The notes beneath the pieces were generated by a model, which was not told the origin of the DNA, made no database searches, and saw only the letters and a list, made by a program, of their open reading frames with translations. From Capsaspora owczarzaki ATCC 30864 (Eukaryota > Opisthokonta > Filasterea), in contig NW_011887305.1 in assembly GCF_000151315.2 (NCBI RefSeq), forward strand, positions 14,743-32,273: a DNA stretch of 17,531 bases, in the 5' to 3' direction. The position numbers and the translations under genes were made by a program. Numbering within the stretch: the first letter of the stretch is position 1; the number at the start of each line of letters is the position of its first letter. Shown here one piece after another: positions 10,424 through 17,531 of the stretch.

Positions 10424-11769
10424 ATGATTACTGCACGCGCACAGGCGCTCACAACACGGCTCCTGCAGACTCGCAATCTGACGACCCAGTCGGCAGCCGC
10501 CCCGACACCGACGCCGACGCCGCGCCGCCTCGAGGGTCGTGTTGCGATTGTCACTGCGTCCACCGACGGCATTGGCTTTGCGATTGCCAAGCGCTTTGGC
10601 GACGAGGGTGCGAGCGTGGTTGTGAGCAGCCGTCGCAAGGAGAATGTCGATCGCGCCGTGGCCGAGCTCAAGAGCAGCAACAGCGCAATGCGAGTCATTG
10701 GTAAGCGGGGGGGAGTAGGGTTAGGGTTAGGGTTAGGATTGCATGTCGATGTGTGTGCGTGTGTGTGTGTGCGTTTGAAGGGTGGCAGACGGGCTCGTCA
10801 GCAGATTTGTAACGACCGGGAGCGGGAGCGGAAATTGAACCAGAATTCACTCAATTCACTCAATTCACTCAATCGAAAAAAAAAAAAAAAAAAAAAAACC
10901 ACTCAGACTTGAACTCAAACGTCACTGAATCTTCTGCCGCTTTGTTTGTGGTGCTGTGCAGGAATCGTGTGCCACGTCGCAAAGGCAGAGGATCGCAAGC
11001 GTCTCGTCCAAGAAACACTGAAATCGTACGGCAACATTGACATTCTCGTCTCCAACGCCGCAGTCAACCCGGTGTTTGGCAGCATGCTTGAGGTACGAGA
11101 TGGGTTGCTTTGCCATTTTTTTGCAAGACGGTGGATGGCGCGGTGGTACTTTTTTGGTTGGCAGCAGCAAACGAAGATTGGCCAATCCAATGGGTCGAAG
11201 TTCATCGTGATTGCGGGTGAACTTGAGCTGCATGCCACCTCTTCCCCCCCCCCCTCCCCATTGCGTTTCACAAGCCTCACAGCCCGCAATCCACCTTGGT
11301 ACTTTTGCTCCACTCTCAGACTGATGAAGCCGCCTGGGACAAGATTTTCGAGGTGAACGTCAAGTCCGCCTTCTTGCTGACCAAAGAAGTGGCACCCCAC
11401 CTCAAACCCAACCGCGGCAGCGTGGTCTTTGTCTCGTCGATTGGCGGGTTTGCCCCGTTCGAGGCGTTGGGCGCCTACTCGGTCAGCAAGACTGCGCTGT
11501 TTGGCTTGACCAAGGCATTGTCGCGCGAGCTGGGTCCCCGTGGCGTCCGCGTGAACTGCATTGCACCGGGCATCATCAAGACGCGCTTTTCTGAGGCGCT
11601 GTGGAAGAATCAACAGATTGCCGACCGCAGCCTGGAAACAGTGCCGCTGGGCCGATTCGGCACCCCCGAAGAGTGTGCCAGCACCGTGGCCTTCCTGGCG
11701 TCGGATGATGCCGCCTATGTCACTGGCGAGAGCATTGTCGCGTCCGGCGGCATGCAGAGCCGTCTGTAG
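10424..11769 (+). CDS. DHRS4: DHRS4-type short-chain dehydrogenase/reductase
   Basis: Three exons: 10424-10700, 10962-11092, 11320-11769; 285 residues. Classical SDR, probably an NADPH-dependent carbonyl/retinal reductase like animal DHRS4. The Rossmann motif is TASTDGIG (44-51), with SSRR (68-71) after strand 2 fitting NADP(H). SNAAVN (123-128) replaces the usual NNAG, exactly as in DHRS4. VSSIGGF holds the catalytic Ser and Y189-SVS-K193 is the catalytic pair. [12 protein letters not shown] and the C-terminal YVTGE...GGMQSRL also match DHRS4. The last three residues, SRL, are a canonical peroxisomal PTS1. The first 35 residues ([19 protein letters not shown], then a Pro/Thr run) have no acidic residues and look like a mitochondrial presequence, so dual targeting is possible. 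Intron 1 carries a telomere-like repeat and an A23 tract. Confidence 0.95.
10707..10737 (+). repeat. Telomere-type (TTAGGG)n with potential G-quadruplex in intron 1 of the DHRS4-like gene
   Basis: A G7 run is followed by TAGGG and then TTAGGG repeats to 10737. This gives at least four G3 runs in 31 nt, six bases after the 5' splice site and on the sense strand. It could fold as a telomere-like G-quadruplex in DNA or pre-mRNA. It suggests that the species uses TTAGGG telomeres, as animals and many fungi and protists do. Confidence 0.9.
10844..10898. repeat. 9-bp tandem repeat followed by A23 tract
   Basis: Three copies of AATTCACTC (10844-10870) lead into AATCG and an uninterrupted run of 23 A (10876-10898), all inside intron 1 of the DHRS4-like gene. 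Tandem repeats ending in poly(A) can mark the tail of a SINE-like insert, but no tRNA-like boxes or target duplication were found. Confidence 0.85.
11244..11259. repeat. C-rich homopolymer tract
   Basis: C11, T, C4 within intron 2 of the DHRS4-like gene (11093-11319), about 60 nt upstream of the acceptor. It may act as part of a weak pyrimidine tract and is also prone to sequencing slippage. Confidence 0.8.
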
Positions 11770-11979
11770 ATTTGCTCTTGTTGGGGGTTTTGGTGTATTG
11801 CTGCACGAGGTGGAATCCCCCACCCCCATCCTGTGCAGCTGTTGTCTGGCCACTGCTGCTGCTCCAAGCTGTGCGATGTGTTATGTGGCTGTTTCCTTGA
11901 TGATGCTTGTTGGATTGAGTTTTTTTTTTTTTTTCGGTTTTGTTTTGTTTTGGAGTTTCTGATCGAAACCGGTTTTCCG

Positions 11980-12036
11980 TTTTTTTTTTTTTTTTTTTTT
12001 TTTTGTTTGTTTGTTTGTTTGTTTGTTTGTTTGTTT
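11980..12036. repeat. T25 tract followed by (GTTT)8
   Basis: Between the DHRS4-like stop (11769) and the myosin light chain start (12202). A 25-nt T run passes directly into eight GTTT units, and a shorter T14 run lies at about 11921-11934. The 430-bp interval must hold the DHRS4-like 3' UTR and the light-chain promoter. No AATAAA was seen in it. Confidence 0.9.
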
Positions 12037-12201
12037 TCTGTCTCTGCGTCCCACATCAACTCGATCGTGTTGATCTCTTTTCCTCATTCATCTCAGCAGT
12101 TTCAACATCTGAATTGAATCTCAATTTCAATTTTCAACACTAACTCATTTCATTTTCAGTTCAGTCGTTTAAATTTTCAATTCAAGCAAAATCTACACAA
12201 A

Positions 12202-13843
12202 ATGGTAAAAAATCTTTTTCTTTTTTTTTTTCTTTTTTTTTTTTTCTTGTGGTTTATTATTTTTTGATTTTTTTTTTTTTCCTCCTTTGAATCTCCATTG
12301 TGCTGACCTTTTTTTTTTTTTTTTCTTTTTTCTTTTCTTTTCATTTTTGATTCCAAACAGTCCAAGCTGTCCGAGGACCAGATCGCCGGTAACGTCAAAT
12401 CGCTGCTCTCCTCCGCCGTGTCCCTTCTGCATTACGTCTTTGCCTTTCTCTCGTGCTCGCTGTTGCTGTCTCGGCTCTCAAAAGCAACAACGGATACAAA
12501 AAAAAAAAAAAAAAAAAAAAAAAAGCCAAAATTCCTGCTCAAACAAATTACAATGGATTCTTTTTTTTTTCTTTTTTTTTTTTTTTTTTTGGTTTTCTTT
12601 TTGTTTTCAAAAAAGGCGAGGCGGTTTAGATCACGGCGAGACGCGGGGTGGTGGTTGCTGCGAGTGGGGGTGCAGCTGTGGGGCGATTGCTGACGTGCAC
12701 GCAGCTCGCTTCTCGCCGTGTGCTGCTGCTGCTCGACGCTCGACTGACTGCTCTCAATCGCATAACGACAAAAGTTTCGCCATTTTTTTTTTCTTTTCTT
12801 TTTTTTTTTTCTTTTTTCTTCTTCATTTTTTTTTTTTTCCTTTTTGTTTGCGATCGTCGATTGTCCGTTGCTGCTGGCTGCAAGTGCCTGCTGCGATGGT
12901 GTCGCTGTCATGGGTGTCATGGGTGTCGTGTGTGTTGGGTGTCGTGCGTGTGTGTGCTCTGCGCTCGTTGACGCTGCTTCTTTCATTCAATCTCATTCTT
13001 TTGCTTTCTTTTATTTTATTGTATTTTTTATTATTTTTTATTATTTTTTCGCCTTCCAAAACAAGGGTTTGTTGTTCCATGCCTTTTTTTTTTTTTTTTT
13101 TTTTTTTCGTTTTGATTCTCCATTCTTTTCTGAATCACAGACCTTTTCGCTGTTTCTCAACTCACCCTCTTGTTGTCTGTCATCACTCATTCAACCCGCA
13201 GACTACAAGGAAACCTTCCTGCTGTTCGACAAGAAGGGCGACAACAAGATTGCCCTCTCGGACGTCGGCCGCACTCTCCGCTCGATTGGCCAAAACCCCC
13301 TCGAGTCGGACGTCAAGAAGATTTGCGACGAGATCGACCCCACAGGTAAAACACCGAGCGCAGCGCATTCTCCTCAGTGAGCGGAGCGAGCCCGCGGAGG
13401 AGGGGGGCGGTTTGTTGGGCGATTTTGATGCTTTTTTTACTCACTCTCAGTCTCACCCTCGCTCCCACCTCACAGGCCAAAAGCGAGTCGCCTTCGAGCA
13501 GTTCCTCCCTTACATCACCCGCCCCACCAAGGAGCCCGGCAATGCTGACGACTTCATCGACGGTCTCCGCGTTTTCGACAAGGATGGCAACGGCTTTATG
13601 AGCGCTGCTGAGCTCAGGCACGTCCTCACCTCGCTCGGTGAGCGCCTTACCGACGACGAGGTCGATTCGCTCCTCGTCGGCGTCGAGATTGACAAGGATG
13701 GTGGCATCAACTACGAAGGTAACGCGTCGTGCTCGAGTTGAGGGGTTTTTTTCCTTGTTTTCTGCTCTGTGATTCTTGGTACTCATTCTTGTCTTTTGTC
13801 GTGGCCTTCAGACTTTGTCAAGCACATTACCACTTACGTGTAA
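12202..13843 (+). CDS. Myosin essential light chain (EF-hand family)
   Basis: Five coding exons: 12202-12204 (ATG only), 12361-12388, 13202-13345, 13476-13718, 13812-13843; 149 residues. It binds the IQ motif of a myosin heavy-chain lever arm. It starts [16 protein letters not shown], aligning with the LSEEQI..FKE start of light chains. [21 protein letters not shown] and INYE|DFVKHI are diagnostic of essential light chains rather than calmodulin. EF-hand loop 3 ([12 protein letters not shown]) keeps all calcium ligands. Loop 1 ([12 protein letters not shown]) has Lys at position 3 and Asp at 12, and loop 4 starts with Glu and ends with Asp, so these are probably weak or dead. Intron 1 (156 bp) and intron 2 (813 bp) are packed with long T and A tracts. 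The exon between them codes only nine residues. AATACA at 13946-13951 may be its poly(A) signal. Confidence 0.93.
12499..12590. repeat. A26 and T-rich tracts facing each other in myosin light-chain intron 2
   Basis: A26 at 12499-12524, then 36 bp, then T10-C-T19 at 12561-12590. In RNA the A and U tracts could pair as a stem of about 19 or more base pairs. The same 813-bp intron has more T-rich runs at about 12783-12840 and T24 at 13084-13107. Confidence 0.9.
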
Positions 13844-14132
13844 AACAGAATTTCCTCCCAACTCAGAGCTTTTTGCAAGGGACGAGTCGTGCTGTCATTT
13901 TTTTTTTCGGTTTCCTTTTGTTCCGTCTTTGTGCCGGTTGTTGAAAATACATTTCTTTTTTTTTTTCCTCTTGTTCATGCACAGCGAATCTGTTCTTGGT
14001 TGGGGAAACAGTTTTGGCTGGCTCGAGCTCAAAAACAGTTTTTGGCTGAGCGCGAACAATCCCAACATTTGGTTCCATCATGGTTTCCAACGATCATTGT
14101 GTGCCTTTGGGAGAACAACGGGTGTGCTTAAT

Positions 14133-14138
14133 TTTATT
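14133..14138 (-). promoter_or_regulatory. Poly(A) signal of the SARAF gene
   Basis: AATAAA on the minus strand, 20 nt after the SARAF stop codon (TAG at 14161-14159), giving a very short 3' UTR. The convergent light-chain gene ends at 13843, so about 290 bp separate the two stops. Confidence 0.7.
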
Positions 14139-14158
14139 GGGTACAGTCATAGCAATGG

Positions 14159-15896
14159 CTATCGACGGCGCGTTCCGCCAAAACCTGCGGCAGTGCGAGT
14201 CGTGCCTCCGCCAAAGCCACCGCCCATGCCACCACCGCCCATGCCGCCGCCGCCGTAGCCGGTATAGCGCATTCCGCCACCATAGCCCATTCCGCCACCA
14301 TAGCCCATGCCGCCACCATAGCCCATTCCGTAGTTGCGTTGGCGTCGGCCGAGCATGTAGCCAAGCAAGCCAGCGCCAGCCGTGCCAAACCAACCGGGAC
14401 CTCCCGCCGCAGCCGGCGCGGCAGTCTGAGTCGGAGCGCAGCCTAGATGAAAAGCAAAGATGTCCAGTAAACGAGGGGAGGGAAGCGTGAGCACGAAGCA
14501 TCATCTTCAAAGACAAGTGACAGCCCGTCACAGCAAAACAAACGTACCTGGGTTGGTGCTGCCATAGGGACCACCGCCACCACCACCGCCACCATAGTAC
14601 GGGCCACTGCCTGCGCTCCATCCGCTGCCGCCAGCACCATAACCTCTATTGCCAAAACAAAACAAAAAAACGAGGTGAGCAGCTACCAAACAAAGCACTG
14701 CTCAAAAGCGCAATCAAGCCACCAGAGTCACACAAGGCTTACGGCGAGACGGCACTGACGGTGCACGAACGGTAAATCATGTAGGCGAGGAAAAAGATGA
14801 TGCCCCACATGAAGAGCGAGCCGAGCGAGTCGCCAGAACCATAGCTGCTGTTGTAATCGTAGCCGCCGTAGCCTCCCGAGGACGAGTAAGAGCGTTGGAA
14901 GCCGCCGCCACCGCCACCGCCATGTTGATGCTGCTGGCGACCCTTCTCAGAATATTCGAGCGTGTATTCGACGCCGCAGCTTCCTTTCAGAATGTACCTG
15001 CGTTTGACCGAGAGTTTGCGTTTTCTGGGGGGTGAGTCTTTTCTTCTGATTGAATTAGCTTGAACGTGCTGTAGGAGAGAGAGCGCTTACGGATCGTCGG
15101 GATACTGGTAACCTTCGCAGGTGACCGTCGTCTCGCCAAATCGGAAGCTGTCGCTCAAGTCGGCCTCGCACTTCCATTGAACATCCGTGCCATCCGAGCC
15201 CATGTTCTTGCACTGGATGGTTTGCGGGGTGAACTGTCCGCGTGCGCTTCCACCAACGCAATTGACCTGTTGTACCAGTTCATCGCTCATGTGGGTGAGC
15301 AAATCCGTTGAGCTCGCTCGGGGGTGCGATTTTCGGAAGTTTGTGTGCCTCTTCCTTCTTTCCAATATTCCGGTATTCTAATATTCCAATATTCCAATAT
15401 TCCAATATTCCAACACTATTTTGTTGTTGGAATCTTACGTGGCAGACGTTCACATCAAAACAAATGGCATTGAACTTTGAATGGGTGAGCATTTCGAAAA
15501 CCACACACCAACGAATGCGACCCTCGCTCTCTCGCTCTCTCTCTCTCTCTCTCCACAAGTCTCGGATTCGACCAACGCTTGCTGTTTGCGGGTTGGTTGG
15601 TTTGCAATAGACGCGCGTCTGAACCTGCACGGTGTGCTGCACGGATGACGCAGGAACTCGCCTTCTCTCGCCTTCGCTTCGCCTCCTCAACCCCCAACCG
15701 CCAATCCTGGCTTGGTGTGCGTTCCAACCTGAGGCACGGGCGAGGAACGACGGCCGGTCGTCATCTGGCCATGGCGCAGCGTCAGCACGCTCACGTCCTT
15801 GAGGAGCACCGAGTCCTTGGCTCCCCACGCATCCGCAACGCCGCCGCTCGCCAATGCAACGGCAGCCAAAAGCACTGCCGCCAATTGACAATGCAT
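14159..15896 (-). CDS. SARAF: SARAF: store-operated calcium entry-associated regulatory factor
   Basis: Five exons on the minus strand: 15729-15896, 15091-15266, 14743-14997, 14548-14645, 14159-14442; 326 residues (human 339). In animals SARAF sits in the ER membrane and promotes slow inactivation of STIM-Orai calcium entry. It starts with a signal peptide (MHCQLAAVLLAAVALASGG). The luminal domain follows: SVLLKDVSVLTL, TTGRRSSPVPQ|VNCVGG, IQCKNMGSDGTDVQWKC, VTCEGYQYPDDP and YILKGSCGVEYTLEY, all SARAF signatures. A Gly/Ser/Tyr-rich linker precedes one membrane segment (about 174-191, LGSLFMWGIIFFLAYMIY). The cytosolic part is Gly/Tyr-rich with MGYGGG repeats and ends TRTAAGFGGTRRR, closely like the human C-terminus. 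The Cys of the animal VGGTAGC motif is replaced (VGGSARG). Intron 1 (462 bp) holds two simple repeats. Confidence 0.95.
15362..15409. repeat. 8-bp tandem repeat (CCAATATT, six copies)
   Basis: Six 8-bp units in SARAF intron 1; the first and last three are perfect CCAATATT, the second and third are variants (CCGGTATT, CTAATATT). A seventh, CCAACACT, is more diverged. Each unit contains the palindrome AATATT. Confidence 0.9.
15523..15553. repeat. CT-rich microsatellite
   Basis: CTCGCTCTCTCGCT followed by an uninterrupted CT run in SARAF intron 1, seen as GA on the coding strand. It lies about 175 nt downstream of the exon 1 donor. Confidence 0.85.
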
Positions 15897-16303
15897 TTGC
15901 AGAAGAAAAAGAAAATCAAGAGTGAAGATCAATCTATTCTTGTGAAAATAATTCTGATTGTTGCATGCGGTGGGAGCATTGAAATCAAAACTCGAGCTGC
16001 ACGAAATGCTCAGCGTTGCGTTGAATCAAAGTCCAGTTTGGTTGCTCCTTGAGTGCTGTCACTTGAACAGCATCATTGAAACGGTGTGATCTTCATTTGG
16101 TCAAGAGAAGTGGTCGAAATTCGGCCGCCGAGTACGTCATTGAGGCTGCAAGCATGCTTTACAGCACCCATTGTTTCGCATTCAGAACAGCTTCTGATCT
16201 TGTAACATCCACGAGTTTTTCGCTCCTGATCAATGTTACAGCACAGAAAATCCAACTGTCAAAGTAATTCCAAGACAATAGAGCCGATTGTGTGGGCAAG
16301 TTC
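15897..16303. promoter_or_regulatory. SARAF 5' flank, bounded by the LINE insertion
   Basis: About 400 bp between the SARAF ATG and the poly(A) end of the retrotransposon. No ORF with family similarity and no TATA box were seen. SARAF promoter elements not displaced by the insertion should lie here. Confidence 0.45.
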
Positions 16304-17531
16304 TTTTTTTTTTTTTTTTTTTTTACCGTCTAAAGCTTTATTAAGAATAACAAAGAAAAAAGAACGTAGGATATGAGACAGTTGAATGTCGTCATAACGC
16401 ACACCAGTGAAGGCATGCGGGGAGAGTGCTCAAGAGCTCACAGAGGAACTCGAACAGATGATCAGCCGGGCTGACAATGGAAGGATCAGGCATTCCCCAC
16501 CTATACACCACGAAAGACATGTTGCTAGCCAACACGGTTCACAAACAAGTAGACGGCTGGCAGGCGGTGGGACAGCACACTGTCGTAAGGAGCGACAATT
16601 CAGAAACGGTCAACCGCTTTACACACAATTTGCGGGTACTAGGTGTACGCGAGGGCAAACAGTTGTGTGGAAAGACGTTCATTGTACCGGATTTCAAAAG
16701 CCTTTCCCCACCTGCTTTCGAAGGGGGGATGCTCTTGCTCATCAGTATGGAGAGGGGCGGCGCCAAAGTCGTCGCCGTCGTCGTCAGTCCTCCAGGGATT
16801 GGGGAGGGGTTTGGTAGAGTGCTCGAGGCGCGCTGCCAGTGTGATGAGGTACCGAAAGCGGAGGACCGCGTCGGCGGGGGTGAACACTGTGTTGTCGAAC
16901 TTGGCAGTGCAGCGCAGCGTCCAGAGAGTCCAGCGGGCAGTGTGCATGACGATGGTGAGGCAAGCGAGTGCTTCGTCTTTCATCAAGGCGTGGTAGCGTT
17001 TGTTCTTGATAGGGCCAAAGAGCCATTGCGAACGCTGTCTAGGGAACCAGGGGCCTTGCGCGTGGCTGAACAGCGTTTCGGCCTCGCGCCAGACCGCCAC
17101 AGCCAGGGGGCAGTGGACAATCATGTGCAGCCAGTTTTCGAGAGGGGCACGGGTGCCATGAAGTCGGAAGCAGTGGACGCAGGCGAACGCGCCACTGTGT
17201 GACTCCTCGCGGAGTTGTTCGTTGGTGAGCTTGTCGCGGCGAGACAGCAGGCGAATCTCACCCAGGTACTCGGTGTTGTGAGCGATGCGCCAGATGAGGC
17301 CGGCACGGTTGCGCGGGACAAGATTGGTCATCATGTTGCGGCGCAGTTTGGACCAGTTCACGGGTCCTAGGATTTGCTCCCACTCGACCAGGGCAGTTGG
17401 TTTGACCGGGGCGGGCGTGAGCATGTGGCGAAGATTGCGCAGCGATGCGTCAGATGAGGGTGCATCGCACAATGTGCACGCGCTTTTTGCACTCCTCGAT
17501 GTGTTTGGGGTAGAGTGCCAGCCAGTAGCGG
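16304..17531 (-). mobile_element. 3' end of a non-LTR (LINE) retrotransposon with poly(A) tail
   Basis: On the minus strand an ORF from the right edge ends at 16639, followed by about 300 nt of 3' UTR, AATAAA at 16342-16337 and, 12 nt later, a clean 21-nt poly(A) (T at 16304-16324 on the plus strand). This order is the signature of a target-primed LINE copy whose own poly(A) tail marks the junction. The flank after the tail reads GAACTTGCCC. The 5' end and hence any target-site duplication are outside the window. The open frame and intact signal suggest a young copy. Confidence 0.85.
16639..17529 (-). CDS. C-terminal part of LINE ORF2 (zf-RVT zinc-binding region; partial)
   Basis: The frame is open from the window edge to TAG at 16641-16639, 296 residues, and the N-terminal part with reverse transcriptase lies outside. 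An early CTLC...LRHM pair may be a first zinc knuckle. Then comes WRIAHNTEYLGEIRLLSRR, the block that precedes the zinc region in retroelement proteins. FACVHC, then LHMIVHCPLAVAVWREAE, fits C-x2-C...H-x4-C with the trailing W, as in the reverse-transcriptase zinc-binding domain (zf-RVT). The rest is helical without a recognised motif. This region helps bind template RNA or target DNA in LINE proteins. The frame has no stops or frameshifts over the visible part. It could be a domesticated zf-RVT gene, but the adjoining poly(A) tail argues for a mobile copy. Confidence 0.8.
   Translation of the reverse strand, partial: ATGWHSTPNTSRSAKSACTLCDAPSSDASLRNLRHMLTPAPVKPTALVEWEQILGPVNWSKLRRNMMTNLVPRNRAGLIWRIAHNTEYLGEIRLLSRRDKLTNEQLREESHSGAFACVHCFRLHGTRAPLENWLHMIVHCPLAVAVWREAETLFSHAQGPWFPRQRSQWLFGPIKNKRYHALMKDEALACLTIVMHTARWTLWTLRCTAKFDNTVFTPADAVLRFRYLITLAARLEHSTKPLPNPWRTDDDGDDFGAAPLHTDEQEHPPFESRWGKAFEIRYNERLSTQLFALAYT

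Noticed and set aside
10707-10737. A true chromosome end
   Set aside because: Only about 3.7 TTAGGG units are present and normal gene sequence continues on both sides.
10844-10898. SINE insertion
   Set aside because: A poly(A) end is present, but no A/B box, no tRNA-like body and no flanking duplication could be seen.
12287-13741. A 484-codon open frame on the plus strand
   Set aside because: It is an intron and exon read-through made of poly-Phe and poly-Lys from T and A tracts; the spliced myosin light chain explains the conserved part.
12202-13843. Calmodulin as the identity of the EF-hand gene
   Set aside because: Length fits, but only EF loop 3 keeps full calcium ligands, and [11 protein letters not shown] with [11 protein letters not shown] is the essential light chain pattern.
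15362-15409. CRISPR-like array
   Set aside because: Units are 8 bp with no spacers, inside an intron of a eukaryotic gene.
15280-15891. A 203-codon minus-strand frame
   Set aside because: It covers SARAF exon 1 in the wrong frame and reads through intron 1, including the simple repeats.

Overview
The window is nuclear eukaryotic DNA from a unicellular organism with compact genes. Coding exons are GC-rich and are interrupted by short GT-AG introns, about 63-240 bp in most genes and up to about 810 bp in one. Non-coding stretches carry very long A/T homopolymers and microsatellites, and a TTAGGG-type repeat sits inside an intron. The gene set (SMYD5, SARAF, DHRS4-like SDR, plant-type sulfite oxidase, myosin essential light chain, a Crinkler/RHS-type NTPase-nuclease, a poly(A)-tailed LINE) fits a holozoan protist or an early-diverging fungus-like opisthokont. 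The exact lineage cannot be fixed from the sequence alone. All gene models were spliced by eye, requiring GT-AG sites, phase continuity and family conservation.

Layout, left to right. (1) 1-4025, minus: a many-exon Crinkler-RHS-like gene with a P-loop NTPase and a PD-(D/E)XK-like nuclease; its 3' end is off the left edge. (2) About 4026-5846: no confident gene; opposed poly(A) signals, a short tandem repeat and pyrimidine-rich tracts. (3) 5847-5969, minus: a possible first exon with a mitochondrial-presequence look. (4) 6144-7888, minus: complete SMYD5-type SET/MYND methyltransferase (3 exons). (5) 7889-8294: divergent intergenic region. (6) 8295-10221, plus: heme-free (plant-type) sulfite oxidase, 8 exons. 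(7) 10424-11769, plus: DHRS4-type dehydrogenase/reductase, 3 exons, ending in a peroxisomal SRL. (8) 12202-13843, plus: myosin essential light chain whose first coding exon is the ATG alone. (9) 14159-15896, minus: SARAF, the store-operated calcium entry regulator, 5 exons. (10) 16304-17531, minus: the 3' end of a non-LTR retrotransposon with AATAAA and a 21-nt poly(A) tail, running off the right edge.

The housekeeping genes do not form an operon or an obvious pathway. Sulfite oxidase and the DHRS4-like enzyme both have possible peroxisomal links, and SARAF and the myosin light chain are convergent neighbours, but this is ordinary eukaryotic mixing. The accessory parts, and the most interesting ones, are the Crinkler-RHS gene at the left edge and the LINE at the right edge.
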